From contig NZ_LMJJ01000040.1 of NCBI RefSeq assembly GCF_001429285.1, positions 292,281-356,280 on the forward strand: a stretch of DNA of 64,000 bases, read 5' to 3'. Every line of letters begins with the position of its first letter. Within the stretch, counting starts at the first letter, position 1. Made by a program: the position numbers and the translations under genes. Source of the stretch: Ensifer sp. Root278 (GTDB lineage Bacteria; Pseudomonadota; Alphaproteobacteria; Rhizobiales; Rhizobiaceae). Shown piece by piece: positions 51,923 to 61,665 of the stretch. The notes under the pieces were generated by a model, which saw only the letters and a program-made list of their open reading frames with translations, did no database searches and was not told where the DNA came from.

Positions 51923-53047
51923 ATGACTAAAGGCATCATCCTGCTCGCCGCCGGCGGTACCGGCGGCCACCTGTTTCCGGCGGAGGCGCTGGCCCACGAA
52001 CTGAAGGCCAATGGCTATTCGGTCCATCTCGTCACCGACAGCCGCGCAGAGCGTTATGCCGGCAAGTTCCCGGCCGACGAGGTGCATGTCGTGCCCTCGG
52101 CGACGATCGGCTCGAAGAACCCAATCAGTGTTGCGAAGTCGCTCTGGACGCTGTGGACCGGCATGCGCGCCGCGCGCAAGCTGATCGCGCGGCTTAAGCC
52201 CAAGGCCGTCGTCGGCTTCGGCGGCTATCCGACCGTTCCGCCGCTGCTTGCCGCAACCGGCATGGGCGTGCCGTCGATCATCCATGAGCAGAATGCCGTC
52301 ATGGGCCGGGCCAACAAGGCGCTGGCTTCGCGCGTCAAGGCGATCGCCGGCGGCTTCCTGCCGGAAGGTACGGGCGCCTTTGCCGCGAAGACCGTGACAA
52401 CCGGCAATCCGGTGCGCCCGGCCGTGCTGGCCGCCGCCAATTCGCCCTATGCCGCCGCCAGCGGCGACGCGCCGTTCCATCTTGTCGTCTTCGGCGGCAG
52501 CCAGGGCGCGCAATACTTCTCCAAGGCGGTCCCGCAGGCGATCTGCCGGCTCGAGGACGACGTTCGCCAGCGGTTCAAGGTCACCCAGCAGGCGCGCCCG
52601 GAAGACAGGGACGGCGTGATCGCCACTTACGAGAAGCTTGGCGTACCGGCCGAGGTCTCGCCGTTCTTCACGGACATGGCCGAGCGCATCGCCGGTGCCC
52701 AACTCGTCATCTGCCGCTCCGGCGCCTCGACGGTTTCCGAGCTTGCGGTCATCGGTCGCCCGGCGATCCTGGTGCCCTATCCCTATGCGCTCGACCACGA
52801 TCAGGCGGCCAATGCCGCAGCACTCGCCGCCAAGGGTGGCGCGCGGGTGATCGCTCAAGGTGAACTCACGGCCGACCGCCTTGCAGGCATCCTCAAGGAT
52901 GCGATCGGCAACCCGCAATCGCTCGCCCAGATGGCGGCAAACGCCCGGGAAACCGGCAAGCCGGACGCAGCAAGCTTGCTTGCATCCCTCGTAGAGGCTA
53001 TTGCCAGCGGTTTGACAGTCGAGAAATTCAGGGAAACACGCTCATGA
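51923..53047 (+). CDS. murG: Lipid II synthase (UDP-GlcNAc transferase) MurG
   Basis: 374 aa membrane-associated glycosyltransferase converting lipid I to lipid II. The N-terminal glycine-rich loop [31 protein letters not shown] and [13 protein letters not shown] are diagnostic; the UDP-GlcNAc site has [11 protein letters not shown] and [11 protein letters not shown]. It starts 3 bases after ftsW and overlaps murC by 4 bases. Confidence 0.96.
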   Translation: MTKGIILLAAGGTGGHLFPAEALAHELKANGYSVHLVTDSRAERYAGKFPADEVHVVPSATIGSKNPISVAKSLWTLWTGMRAARKLIARLKPKAVVGFGGYPTVPPLLAATGMGVPSIIHEQNAVMGRANKALASRVKAIAGGFLPEGTGAFAAKTVTTGNPVRPAVLAAANSPYAAASGDAPFHLVVFGGSQGAQYFSKAVPQAICRLEDDVRQRFKVTQQARPEDRDGVIATYEKLGVPAEVSPFFTDMAERIAGAQLVICRSGASTVSELAVIGRPAILVPYPYALDHDQAANAAALAAKGGARVIAQGELTADRLAGILKDAIGNPQSLAQMAANARETGKPDAASLLASLVEAIASGLTVEKFRETRS

Positions 53048-54453
53048 AAATGCCGAAAACCATCGGGCTGGTCCATTTCATCGGTATCGGCGGCATCGGC
53101 ATGAGCGGCATCGCCGAGGTCCTTCACAATCTCGGCCACCGCGTGCAGGGTTCCGACCAGGCCGACAGCGCCAATGTGCAGCGCTTGCGCGCCAAGGGCA
53201 TCGAGGTCTTCGTCGGCCACAAGGCCGAAAATCTCGGCGACGCCGAAGTGATCGTCGTTTCGACCGCAATCAAGAAGGACAATCCGGAACTGATCGTCGC
53301 CCGCGAGAAATTCCTTCCCGTCGTGCGTCGCGCCGAAATGCTCGCCGAGCTCATGCGCTTCCGCAACGCGATCGCGATCGGCGGTACGCATGGCAAGACG
53401 ACGACGACTTCCATGGTTGCGGCGCTGCTCGAAGCCGGCAATCTCGACCCGACGGTCATCAACGGCGGCATCATCAATGCCTATGGCACCAATGCCCGCA
53501 TGGGCGAGGGCGAGTGGATGGTGGTGGAGGCCGACGAATCCGATGGCACTTTCCTGAAGCTGCCGGCCGATGTGGCCGTCGTCACCAATATCGACCCCGA
53601 ACATCTCGACCACTACGGCAATTTCGACGCGGTGCGCGCCGCCTTCCGACAGTTCGTCGAGAACGTGCCGTTCTACGGTTTCGGCGTGCTCTGCCTCGAT
53701 CATCCGGAAGTGCAGACCATGGTCGGCAATATCGAGGACCGCAAGGTCGTGACCTACGGCGAGAACCCGCAGGCCGACGTGCGTTTCCACAACATCCGCA
53801 TGGAGAACGGCACCTCGATCTTCGACATCGAGATCCGCCGTCGCCGCACCGGTCAGGTGATCCCGATGAAGGATCTGCGCCTGCCGATGCCCGGGCGCCA
53901 CAACGTATCGAACGCGACTGCGGCGATTGCGGTTGCGCAGCGCCTCGGCATCAGCCCGGAAGCGATCGCCAGGGGGCTTGCCTCTTTCAGCGGCGTCAAG
54001 CGCCGCTTCACGCTGACCGGCGAATGGAACGGCGTGCGCGTCTATGACGACTACGGCCACCATCCGGTCGAGATCAAGGCGGTCTTAAGGGCCGCGCGCG
54101 AGGCCTGCCAGGGGCGAATCATCGCCGTGCACCAGCCGCATCGCTACTCGCGCCTTTCGAGCCTGTTCCAGGAATTCTCCGCCTGCTTCAACGATGCCGA
54201 CACGATCCTGATCGCGCCGGTCTATGCGGCCGGCGAAGAAGCGATACCGGGCGCGACGGCCGAGGAGCTGGTGGATCGCATCAAGGCCGGCGGCCATCGC
54301 GACGCCCGTTACGTCTCCGGTCCGGAAGCGATTGCCCCGGTTGTCAGCAAGATTGCACAGCCCGGCGATTTTGTGGTTCTCTTGGGGGCTGGCAGCATCA
54401 CCTACTGGGCGGCTGCCCTGCCTAAGGAACTCGCGGATATTTCAGGAATTTGA
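53044..54453 (+). CDS. murC: UDP-MurNAc:L-alanine ligase
   Basis: 469 aa Mur ligase adding the first residue, L-Ala. N-terminal [20 protein letters not shown] motif [15 protein letters not shown] near residue 115, [11 protein letters not shown], and [12 protein letters not shown] in the last third are all MurC marks. ATGA overlap with murG indicates coupled translation. Normal length. Confidence 0.96.
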   Translation: MKMPKTIGLVHFIGIGGIGMSGIAEVLHNLGHRVQGSDQADSANVQRLRAKGIEVFVGHKAENLGDAEVIVVSTAIKKDNPELIVAREKFLPVVRRAEMLAELMRFRNAIAIGGTHGKTTTTSMVAALLEAGNLDPTVINGGIINAYGTNARMGEGEWMVVEADESDGTFLKLPADVAVVTNIDPEHLDHYGNFDAVRAAFRQFVENVPFYGFGVLCLDHPEVQTMVGNIEDRKVVTYGENPQADVRFHNIRMENGTSIFDIEIRRRRTGQVIPMKDLRLPMPGRHNVSNATAAIAVAQRLGISPEAIARGLASFSGVKRRFTLTGEWNGVRVYDDYGHHPVEIKAVLRAAREACQGRIIAVHQPHRYSRLSSLFQEFSACFNDADTILIAPVYAAGEEAIPGATAEELVDRIKAGGHRDARYVSGPEAIAPVVSKIAQPGDFVVLLGAGSITYWAAALPKELADISGI

Positions 54454-54455
54454 GC

Positions 54456-55430
54456 ATGAAACAGGTCAACGGTCAGAAACTACTGGAATCGCTCGGAAGC
54501 GGTGTCAGCGCTGTGCGCGGCCGCATCACGCCCGACGCGCCGATGGATCGCGTCACCTGGTTCCGCGCCGGCGGCCTTGCCGAGCTGATGTTCCAGCCGC
54601 ACGACACGGATGATCTCGTCACCTTCCTGAAGCTGGTTCCGGCCGAAGTGCCGGTCATGGTGGTCGGTGTCGGCTCGAACCTGCTCGTGCGCGACGGCGG
54701 CATTCCCGGCGTTGTCATCCGCCTCTCGGCCAAGGGCTTCGGCGATCTCGAGCTCGTCGGCGAAAATCGCATCAAGGCCGGCGCCATCTGCCCGGACAAG
54801 AACATCGCAGCCATGGCGCTCGATCACGGCATCGGGGGATTCTACTTCTTCTACGGCATCCCCGGCTCGCTCGGCGGCGCACTGCGCATGAACGCCGGCG
54901 CCAACGGCACGGAGACCCGTGAGCGTGTCGTCGAAGTCCATGCCGTCGACCGCCAGGGCAACCAGCATGTGCTGTCGAATGCCGATATGGGCTACGCCTA
55001 TCGCCATTTGTCGGCACCAAAGGATCTGATCTTCACCCACGCGGTCTTCGAAGGTTACGCCGAGGACAAGAACAAGATCCGCACCGACATGGATGCGGTG
55101 CGTCAACATCGCGAAACGGTCCAACCGATCCGCGAAAAGACCGGCGGTTCGACCTTCAAGAACCCGGAGGGCCACTCGGCCTGGAAGTTGATCGACGAAG
55201 CCGGGTGCCGGGGGCTCATGGTCGGCAGCGCGCAGATGTCGCCGCTGCACTGCAATTTCATGATCAATACCGGCCAGGCGACCGGCTACGAGCTCGAATA
55301 TCTCGGCGAAACCGTGCGCCAGCAGGTGCTCGAACATTCGGGTGTACGGCTCGAATGGGAAATCAAGCGCATCGGCACCTTCATGCCGGGCTACGAGATC
55401 AAGGAATTCCTCGGCCGCGGCATCGCCTGA
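54456..55430 (+). CDS. murB: UDP-N-acetylenolpyruvoylglucosamine reductase
   Basis: 324 aa FAD/NADPH enzyme forming UDP-MurNAc. [33 protein letters not shown] and [15 protein letters not shown] are FAD-site motifs; the catalytic Ser lies in GGSTFKNP, and the short C-terminal domain is that of type II-like alphaproteobacterial enzymes. ATG 54456 follows AGGAA by 7 bases and comes 2 bases after the murC stop. Last gene of the first dcw block; a terminator follows. Confidence 0.95.
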   Translation: MKQVNGQKLLESLGSGVSAVRGRITPDAPMDRVTWFRAGGLAELMFQPHDTDDLVTFLKLVPAEVPVMVVGVGSNLLVRDGGIPGVVIRLSAKGFGDLELVGENRIKAGAICPDKNIAAMALDHGIGGFYFFYGIPGSLGGALRMNAGANGTETRERVVEVHAVDRQGNQHVLSNADMGYAYRHLSAPKDLIFTHAVFEGYAEDKNKIRTDMDAVRQHRETVQPIREKTGGSTFKNPEGHSAWKLIDEAGCRGLMVGSAQMSPLHCNFMINTGQATGYELEYLGETVRQQVLEHSGVRLEWEIKRIGTFMPGYEIKEFLGRGIA

Positions 55431-55457
55431 ACGGTTGGGTTGCGAGAGATGAATGGG

Positions 55458-55490
55458 AAGGGCCGCGGCGGAAGCGCTGCGGCCCTTTTG
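55458..55490 (+). terminator. Rho-independent terminator after murB
   Basis: AAGGGCCGCGGCG (55458-55470) pairs with CGCTGCGGCCCTT (55475-55487) with one mismatch, followed by TTG. It ends the mraZ-murB run. Confidence 0.7.
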
Positions 55491-55519
55491 CTTTCAGGCG
55501 AATGCGCGTTCCTCACTCT

Positions 55520-55611
55520 CCGTCATGCTCGGGCTTGACCCGAGCATTCATGCTCCGCCCAACATACGGGTGGCCCGGGCGTGGATCCTCGGGTCAAGCC
55601 CGAGATGACGG
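55520..55611. repeat. Palindromic intergenic repeat with long inverted arms
   Basis: CCGTCATgCTCGGG ... ACCCGAG (55520-55544) is the inverted copy of 55588-55611 except for one base. Each arm is itself foldable (CTCGGGCTTGACCCGAG). Repeats of this kind are scattered in alphaproteobacterial genomes. Confidence 0.65.
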
Positions 55612-55668
55612 CAGGTGGGTGGGGCAACGGGAGAGGACATTCCTCCTCGGCCCCATCCCCAATCACAA

Positions 55669-55700
55669 AGAGCCGCAGCGTTGCCGCTGCGGCTCTTCTT
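55669..55700. terminator. Bidirectional terminator before the MFS gene end
   Basis: AGAGCCGCAGCG (55669-55680) and CGCTGCGGCTCT (55685-55696): 12 bp perfect with loop TTGC, followed by TCTTGTTTG on the plus strand and TTTGTG on the minus strand. It should end the minus-strand MFS transcript. Confidence 0.75.
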
Positions 55701-55738
55701 GTTTGTGGTCAGCCGCGCGCTGCGCAGCCAAACAGATC

Positions 55739-57049
55739 TCAGGCCGAAACCTCGTCTTCCGTCGACAGCACGAGGCAAAGCAGCGTGATGGCGGCGGCGG
55801 CCAGCAGGTAGTAGCCGACGTAATCCAGGCTGTAGTTGGTGGCGAGCCAGGTGGCGATGTAGGGCGCCAGAGACGCGCCGAAGATGCCGGCGAGATTAAA
55901 GGTCATGGACGCGCCGGTGTAGCGCACCGAGGTCGGGAAGGGGGCGGCAAGCGCTGCGCCGATCGGGCCGTAGGTGAGGCCCATGAGGCCGAGGCCGATG
56001 ATCGAGAACAGGAAGGCGCCACCGATGCCGCCGGCCAGCAGCGGTGCCATGAAGAGGCCGAAGACGCCGATGCCGATGGTGGTGACGATCAGGATCAGGC
56101 GGCGGCCGAACCGGTCCGAAAGGATGCCGGCGACCGGGATCATCAGGCCGAAGAAGACGACGCCGGTCATCTGTACGACGAGGAACTGCTCGCGCGAGTA
56201 GCCGAGCTTTGCCGTGCCCCAGGAGAGCGAGAACACCGTCATCAGATAGAACAGCACGAAGGTCGCGAGCGCCACGAAGGTGCCGAGCACGAGGCTGCGC
56301 TTGTGGAAGCGGAAGATCTCGGCGATCGGAACCTGCACGCGCTCGTGCTTGTCTACCGCCTTCTGGAACTCCGGCGTCTCGGTGATCTTCAGCCGGACAT
56401 AGAGGCCGACGGCGACCAGCAGGATGCTGGCGATGAAGGGCACGCGCCAGCCCCAGGCGAGGAAGGCTTCATTGCTCATGACTTCGCCGAGGATCAGGAA
56501 GGTGCCGGCCGACAGGATGAAACCGATCGGGGCGCCGAGCTGCGGGAACATGGCGTACCAGCTGCGCTTGCCCTCGGGCGCGTTTTCGGTGGCGAGCAGC
56601 ACAGCGCCACCCCATTCGCCGCCGAGGCCGAGGCCCTGGCCGAAACGGCAAAGGGCCAAGAGCAGGGGCGCTGCGACGCCGATCGTCGCATAGGTCGGCA
56701 AAAGGCCGATCACGACGGTAGATATGCCCATGGTCATCAGTGCCGCCACGAGCGTCGCCTTGCGGCCGACCTTGTCGCCGAAATGGCCGAAGATGACGGC
56801 GCCGAAGGGGCGGGCGAAGAAGGCAATCGAGAAGGTCGCGAAGGACTGCAGCATTGCCGAGGTCGGGTCGGCGGTCGGGAAGAACAGGTGCGGAAAGACC
56901 AGCACTGCGGCGGTGGCGTAAACGTAGAAGTCGAAGAATTCGATGGTCGTGCCGACGAGGCTTGCGAACAGCACCCGGGCAGGGGAGTTCACTGCCGCGT
57001 GCTTCGACGCATTGTCCTTCGGCGACAGGGAGGTTGTCGCGTCTGTCAT
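55739..57049 (-). CDS. MFS transporter, metabolite:H+ symporter (MHS) type
   Basis: 436 aa with 12 hydrophobic segments. TTIEFFDFYVYATAAVLVFPHLFF at the start, RPFGAVIFGHFGDKVGRK (loop 2-3 motif) and LGLGGEWGGAVLLATENAP are hallmarks of the MHS family (shikimate, citrate, alpha-ketoglutarate, proline/betaine carriers). The substrate is not readable. ATG 57049 with AGGAACC upstream is preferred over 57076. It lies on the opposite strand within the dcw region, between murB and aqpZ, so its transcription is independent of the division genes. Confidence 0.88.
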   Translation of the reverse strand: MTDATTSLSPKDNASKHAAVNSPARVLFASLVGTTIEFFDFYVYATAAVLVFPHLFFPTADPTSAMLQSFATFSIAFFARPFGAVIFGHFGDKVGRKATLVAALMTMGISTVVIGLLPTYATIGVAAPLLLALCRFGQGLGLGGEWGGAVLLATENAPEGKRSWYAMFPQLGAPIGFILSAGTFLILGEVMSNEAFLAWGWRVPFIASILLVAVGLYVRLKITETPEFQKAVDKHERVQVPIAEIFRFHKRSLVLGTFVALATFVLFYLMTVFSLSWGTAKLGYSREQFLVVQMTGVVFFGLMIPVAGILSDRFGRRLILIVTTIGIGVFGLFMAPLLAGGIGGAFLFSIIGLGLMGLTYGPIGAALAAPFPTSVRYTGASMTFNLAGIFGASLAPYIATWLATNYSLDYVGYYLLAAAAITLLCLVLSTEDEVSA

Positions 57050-57372
57050 TATGATGGTTCCTGATATGGATTTCATACCGTCTTGGGAGGCGGTTGAGGG
57101 CTATTAACGCAAGTTTCGGCATGACGAAACCCTGAAACCGTAAGAAATGCGAACGATATCGGCGTCATGCGCAGCATTATTCCGCTGGTGCATGGCTCTC
57201 TGCGGCAGAGGTTGGGGCTGCCTGTTCCTTGGGCAATATATTGAGCTGCGCTTGGTCGATTTCACCTTTTGCGCGCGTTTGACATCGCCTCACAACCCAT
57301 CTTGACCGGAATCAAATTGTGGCAAACTCTGGGCACTTGAAGCGATCGGCTTCGTTTTTCAGGAGCGAATGC
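57050..57372. other. Divergent promoter region of the MFS and aqpZ genes
   Basis: About 320 bases without a gene. TTGACC at 57302-57307 could be a -35 element for aqpZ; no well-spaced -10 is clear. No long repeat or hairpin seen. Confidence 0.4.
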
Positions 57373-58059
57373 ATGTTCAAAAGGCTTTCTGCGGAATTTC
57401 TGGGTACATTCTGGCTCGTTTTCGGCGGTTGCGGCAGCGCGGTGCTGGCGGCTGCCTTTCCTGAGGTCGGCATCGGCCTGCTCGGCGTTTCTTTTGCTTT
57501 TGGTCTCACCGTACTCACCATGGCCTATGCGGTCGGCGGCATCTCCGGTGGACACTTCAATCCGGCCGTTTCGGTTGGGCTGATGGTCGCCGGCAAGTTT
57601 CCGTCCCACAAGCTCGTCGGCTACGTTGTCTCCCAGGTGCTGGGCGCGATCGCCGCTGCCGGCGTGCTCTATCTGATCGCCAGCGGCAAGGCCGGTTTCC
57701 AGCTCGGCGGTTTTGCCGCCAATGGCTATGGCGAACATTCGCCGGGCGGCTATTCGCTGACATCAGCGCTCGTCGCCGAGGTGATGCTGACCTTCTTCTT
57801 CCTGTTCATCATTCTCGGCTCCACCCATGGCCGCGTGCCGGCCGGCTTCGCGCCGATCGCCATCGGCCTGGCGCTCACCCTTATTCACCTGGTCTCGATC
57901 CCGGTGACGAACACTTCGGTCAACCCGGCCCGCTCGACGGGGCAGGCGCTCTTCGTCGGCGATTGGGCGCTGGCACAGCTATGGCTGTTCTGGGTGGCGC
58001 CGATCGTCGGCGCGGCAATCGCCGGCATCGTCTGGAAGATCGTCGGCGACGACGACTAA
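57373..58059 (+). CDS. aqpZ: Aquaporin Z
   Basis: 228 aa inner-membrane water channel with six helices. Both NPA boxes are intact: N63-P-A (GGHFNPAVS) and N184-P-A (SVNPARSTG), the latter followed by the pore Arg. The selectivity-filter context matches water channels, not glycerol facilitators. ATG 57373 has AGGAGCG 6 bases upstream. It lies between the MFS gene and ddl, interrupting the dcw order, and ends at its own terminator. Confidence 0.94.
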   Translation: MFKRLSAEFLGTFWLVFGGCGSAVLAAAFPEVGIGLLGVSFAFGLTVLTMAYAVGGISGGHFNPAVSVGLMVAGKFPSHKLVGYVVSQVLGAIAAAGVLYLIASGKAGFQLGGFAANGYGEHSPGGYSLTSALVAEVMLTFFFLFIILGSTHGRVPAGFAPIAIGLALTLIHLVSIPVTNTSVNPARSTGQALFVGDWALAQLWLFWVAPIVGAAIAGIVWKIVGDDD

Positions 58060-58085
58060 TCCCTCATCGCATCGTCAGATTGGAG

Positions 58086-58113
58086 CCCGCCGCCTCGTTT
58101 GCGGCGGGTTTTT
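58086..58113 (+). terminator. Rho-independent terminator after aqpZ
   Basis: CCCGCCGC (58086-58093) / GCGGCGGG (58101-58108), followed by TTTTTCATTTTTT. Confidence 0.8.
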
Positions 58114-58233
58114 CATTTTTTTCGCTTGTTACGCATTCGATTCAGGATTGCTCCGCAACCCTTTGATCTCCCGCCAAAATGCCTTGTCGACTACGCGCGT
58201 GCACGCACGGCGCGTGTTTCGTTTCCCGACTAA

Positions 58234-58262
58234 GGTTAACGAAAGTAAACGGTTCGTTAACC
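58234..58262 (+). promoter_or_regulatory. Inverted repeat and CtrA-like site upstream of ddl
   Basis: GGTTAACG (58234-58241) and CGTTAACC (58255-58262) are exact inverted copies. The right half with TAAA seven bases before it gives TAAA-N7-TTAACCAT (58246-58264), one mismatch from the CtrA consensus. It lies 105 bases before the ddl start, in the region expected to hold the ddl-ftsQAZ promoter. Confidence 0.45.
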
Positions 58263-58366
58263 ATAATGCCGTTCTAGTGACCCAATGGCACCGGTGACTC
58301 GCGGGGACCGGAATCAGCCAGACGCAAGGAAACCTTGCGATAGTGGCGTATTGTTTGGGGGTTTGA

Positions 58367-59293
58367 ATGAGCGGCAAGCATGTGGCTGTCCTGATGGGCG
58401 GATTTTCTTCGGAGCGACCGGTTAGCCTGTCGTCCGGGGCTGCCTGCGCGGATGCCCTTGAGGCTGCCGGCTACCGCGTCACCCGAATCGACGTCGATCG
58501 CAACGTTGCCGAGGTGCTCGCGGCACTCCGGCCGGACGTCGCCTTCAATGCTCTTCACGGTCCGTTCGGCGAGGACGGCACGATCCAGGGCATCCTCGAA
58601 TATCTGGAAATTCCCTACACCCATTCCGGCGTACTCGCCTCGGCGCTCGCCATGGACAAGGCGCAGGCCAAGCACGTTGCGGCCGCCTCCGGCATTCCGG
58701 TTGCGGACGCGCAGGTGATGGATCGCCATGCCTTCGGTCCGAAGCACCCGATGAAGCCGCCCTATGTCGTCAAGCCGGTCCGCGAGGGCTCGAGCTTCGG
58801 CGTCGTCATCGTCAAGGAAGATCAGTCGCATCCGCCGCAGGTGGTGACCTCGAGCGAATGGCGCTACGGCGACCGAATCATGGTCGAGCGTTATGTCGCT
58901 GGCCGCGAATTGACCTGTGGCGTCATGGGCGACAAGGCCCTTGGCGTGACCGAAATCATCCCGCAGGGCCATGCCTTCTACGATTATGACTCCAAGTACG
59001 TAAAAGGTGGTTCTCGCCACGTCATTCCGGCACAGATTTCACCAAATATTTACCAAAAAATACAAACACTCGCTCTGAAGGCGCATCAGGCAATCGGTTG
59101 CCGGGGCGTCAGCCGATCCGACTTTCGTTTCGATGACAGTTCCTCCGGTGAGGGCGAGCTGATCTGGCTGGAAATCAACACCCAGCCCGGCATGACGCCA
59201 ACCTCCCTGGTGCCCGAGATGGCCGCGCATGCCGGCTATAGTTTCGGTGAGTTTTTGAGTTGGATGGTGGAGGAAGCGTCGTGTTTGCGTTGA
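58367..59293 (+). CDS. ddlB: D-alanine:D-alanine ligase
   Basis: 308 aa ATP-grasp enzyme making D-Ala-D-Ala for Mur[51 protein letters not shown] and the C-terminal [16 protein letters not shown] are conserved; the Mg-binding Glu/Asn are in EINTQPG. GGGGG lies 5 bases before ATG 58367. Its 3' end overlaps the ftsQ start by 13 bases. First gene of the second dcw block. Confidence 0.95.
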   Translation: MSGKHVAVLMGGFSSERPVSLSSGAACADALEAAGYRVTRIDVDRNVAEVLAALRPDVAFNALHGPFGEDGTIQGILEYLEIPYTHSGVLASALAMDKAQAKHVAAASGIPVADAQVMDRHAFGPKHPMKPPYVVKPVREGSSFGVVIVKEDQSHPPQVVTSSEWRYGDRIMVERYVAGRELTCGVMGDKALGVTEIIPQGHAFYDYDSKYVKGGSRHVIPAQISPNIYQKIQTLALKAHQAIGCRGVSRSDFRFDDSSSGEGELIWLEINTQPGMTPTSLVPEMAAHAGYSFGEFLSWMVEEASCLR

Positions 59294-60231
59294 GGGGCAG
59301 AAGGGGCAAGAGGGTTCGTCACCTCGATGGCGCTGCAGCCGTCGATGTGGATGGCGGCCGTGTGCTGCCGCGTCCGCTCCGTCGTGTCGTGCGCTTCTTC
59401 GTCAGTCTTGGTGCCGGCCGCGTTCGCTTTCCGGCCCATACCGGCACGATCTCGGCGCTCGCCTTTTTTGCTGCGACGGGCTTCTACGGCATGTCGCTCG
59501 GCGGTCATACGCAGAACTTCGCGCAAGCTTCGACCACCGCCGCGGGATTTGCGATCGAAGACGTCAAGGTTTCCGGCAACGACCAGACCTCGGAGATCGA
59601 TATCCTCCAGCAGCTCGGCCTGGACGGCACGACGTCGCTGGTGGCGCTCGATATCGCCGAGGCCCGCAAGCTGATCGCGGAAATGCCCTGGGTTCAGGGC
59701 GTGACGGTGCGCAAGGTCTATCCCGGCACGATCGAGGTCAACCTTACCGAGCGCAAGGCCTTTGGCATCTGGCAGCACGGCTCCGATCTTTCGCTGATCG
59801 AAAGAAGCGGCAGCGTGATTGCGCCGCTGCGCGACAACAAGTTTGCGGCGCTGCCGCTGTTCGTTGGCCGCGATGCCGAAACGGCGGCCGCCGATTTCTA
59901 CGACGAGTTTTCCCGCTGGCCGGAGATCCGCTCGCGGGTGAGGGCCTTCGTTCGCGTCGCCGGTCGCCGTTGGGACCTGCGCCTCGATAACGGCATCATC
60001 GTCAAGTTGCCGGAGCACGACGTCGCCCAGGCGATGCAAGTGCTCTCCGACATGGAAAGCCAGCACCAGCTCCTGGAGCGCGACATCGCGGCCGTGGATC
60101 TGAGGCTGCAGGATCGAACCACAGTTCAGTTGACTCCGGGTGCAGTCACCCGGCGCGAAGTTGCCTTGAAGGCGAGGGACAAAATGCTGAAGGCGCAGGA
60201 GACCGAAAAGAAGAAAGAGGGGCGGATATGA
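59281..60231 (+). CDS. ftsQ: Cell division protein FtsQ
   Basis: 316 aa bitopic protein of the FtsQLB complex. A basic cytoplasmic tail of ~55 residues, one membrane helix ([17 protein letters not shown]), then the POTRA domain ([25 protein letters not shown]) and the FtsQ beta domain ([29 protein letters not shown]). GTG 59281 is chosen as start because GGAGGAAGC precedes it; the frame open to 59260 overlaps ddl more. Stop overlaps ftsA (ATGA). Confidence 0.92.
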   Translation: MFALRGRRGKRVRHLDGAAAVDVDGGRVLPRPLRRVVRFFVSLGAGRVRFPAHTGTISALAFFAATGFYGMSLGGHTQNFAQASTTAAGFAIEDVKVSGNDQTSEIDILQQLGLDGTTSLVALDIAEARKLIAEMPWVQGVTVRKVYPGTIEVNLTERKAFGIWQHGSDLSLIERSGSVIAPLRDNKFAALPLFVGRDAETAAADFYDEFSRWPEIRSRVRAFVRVAGRRWDLRLDNGIIVKLPEHDVAQAMQVLSDMESQHQLLERDIAAVDLRLQDRTTVQLTPGAVTRREVALKARDKMLKAQETEKKKEGRI

Positions 60232-61559
60232 GTTTGTTCGGTTCCTCCAGCTTTGGCTTGCCGCGCCTGAAGCCGCTTTCTTCGAAGCGGTCTCACGTTG
60301 TCTCGGTGCTGGATATCGGTTCGACCAAGGTGGTCTGCATGATCGGCCGGCTGACGCCGCGCGCCGAGAGCCAGATCCTGCCGAACCGCACCCACAACGT
60401 CGAAATCATCGGCATCGGCCATCAGAAGTCGCGGGGCGTCAAGAACGGCGTCGTCGCCGATCTCGATGCGGTCGAAAGCGTCGTGCGGCTCGCGGTCGAC
60501 GCGGCCGAGCGTATGGCCGGGCTTACCATCGACAGCATGATCGTCAACGTTTCGGCCGGCCGGCTGCAGAGCGACGTCTACACCGCGACGATCGATCTCG
60601 GCGGCCAGGAAGTCGACGCCAACGATCTGCGCAAGGTTCTGTCGGCCGCCGGCCAGCAGTCGCTGCGCTCCGACCGCGCCATCCTACACTCGCTGCCCAC
60701 GGGCTTCTCGCTCGATGGTGAGCGCGGCATCCGTGATCCGCTCGCCATGTTCGGCGACGTTCTCGGCGTCGACATGCATGTGCTGACGGCCGAGCGTGCA
60801 GCGCTCAAGAATCTGGAACTCTGCGTCAACCGCGCTCACCTCTCGGTCGAGGGCATGGTGGCGACCCCCTATGCTAGCGGTCTTGCAGCGCTCGTCGACG
60901 ACGAAGTCGAGCTCGGCTGTGCCGCGATCGACATGGGCGGCGGCACGACGACGATCTCGGTCTTTGCCGAAGGCAAGCTCGTTCATGCGGACGCTGTCAG
61001 CCTCGGCGGCCACCACGTGACGACGGACCTGGCGCGCGGTCTTTCGACCCGCATCGAAGACGCCGAGCGGCTGAAGGTCGTGCACGGTTCGGCACTGCCC
61101 AACAGCGCCGACGAACGCGACATCGTCTCGGTTCCGCCGATCGGCGAGGACGACCGCGATCAGCCGACGCATGTGCCGCGCGCGCTCGTCTCGCGCATCG
61201 TGCGCGCCCGCATCGAAGAGACGCTCGAATTGATCCGCGACCGCATCCAGCGCTCGGGCTTCAGCCCGATCGTCGGCAAGCGCATCGTTCTGACGGGCGG
61301 CGCAAGCCAGCTCACAGGCCTGCCGGAAGCGGCGCGCCGCATCCTCGCCCGCAATGTTCGCATCGGCCGTCCGCTCGGAGTTTCCGGGCTGCCCGCGGCT
61401 GCCAAGGGGCCGGCCTTCTCCACGGCGGTCGGCCTGATGATCTATCCGCAGGTCGCCGACCTCGAGACCCATGCCGCCCACGGCGGCATGTTCTCGGCGC
61501 TCGGCGCCGGCAACGGTCGCATCGCCCGAATGGGGCAGTGGCTGAAAGAGAGCTTTTGA
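60228..61559 (+). CDS. ftsA: Cell division protein FtsA
   Basis: 443 aa actin-fold ATPase tethering FtsZ to the membrane. SVLDIGSTKVVCMIGRL is the phosphate-1 motif; the SHS2 (1C) domain follows; AAIDMGGGTTTISVF is phosphate-2 and RIVLTGGASQLTGL the adenosine motif. The C-terminus (RIARMGQWLKESF) is an amphipathic membrane-targeting helix. Overlaps ftsQ by 4 bases. Confidence 0.96.
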   Translation: MSLFGSSSFGLPRLKPLSSKRSHVVSVLDIGSTKVVCMIGRLTPRAESQILPNRTHNVEIIGIGHQKSRGVKNGVVADLDAVESVVRLAVDAAERMAGLTIDSMIVNVSAGRLQSDVYTATIDLGGQEVDANDLRKVLSAAGQQSLRSDRAILHSLPTGFSLDGERGIRDPLAMFGDVLGVDMHVLTAERAALKNLELCVNRAHLSVEGMVATPYASGLAALVDDEVELGCAAIDMGGGTTTISVFAEGKLVHADAVSLGGHHVTTDLARGLSTRIEDAERLKVVHGSALPNSADERDIVSVPPIGEDDRDQPTHVPRALVSRIVRARIEETLELIRDRIQRSGFSPIVGKRIVLTGGASQLTGLPEAARRILARNVRIGRPLGVSGLPAAAKGPAFSTAVGLMIYPQVADLETHAAHGGMFSALGAGNGRIARMGQWLKESF

Positions 61560-61665
61560 GTGACGTTCGGCGCCGACAGGGACGGCGTCGGATGTAGGAA
61601 ATGTTGGACTTTGAGAGATTTGGCCGGCTCGGCAAGGCGGCCAGAAAACAGAAGGAACGGGTACA

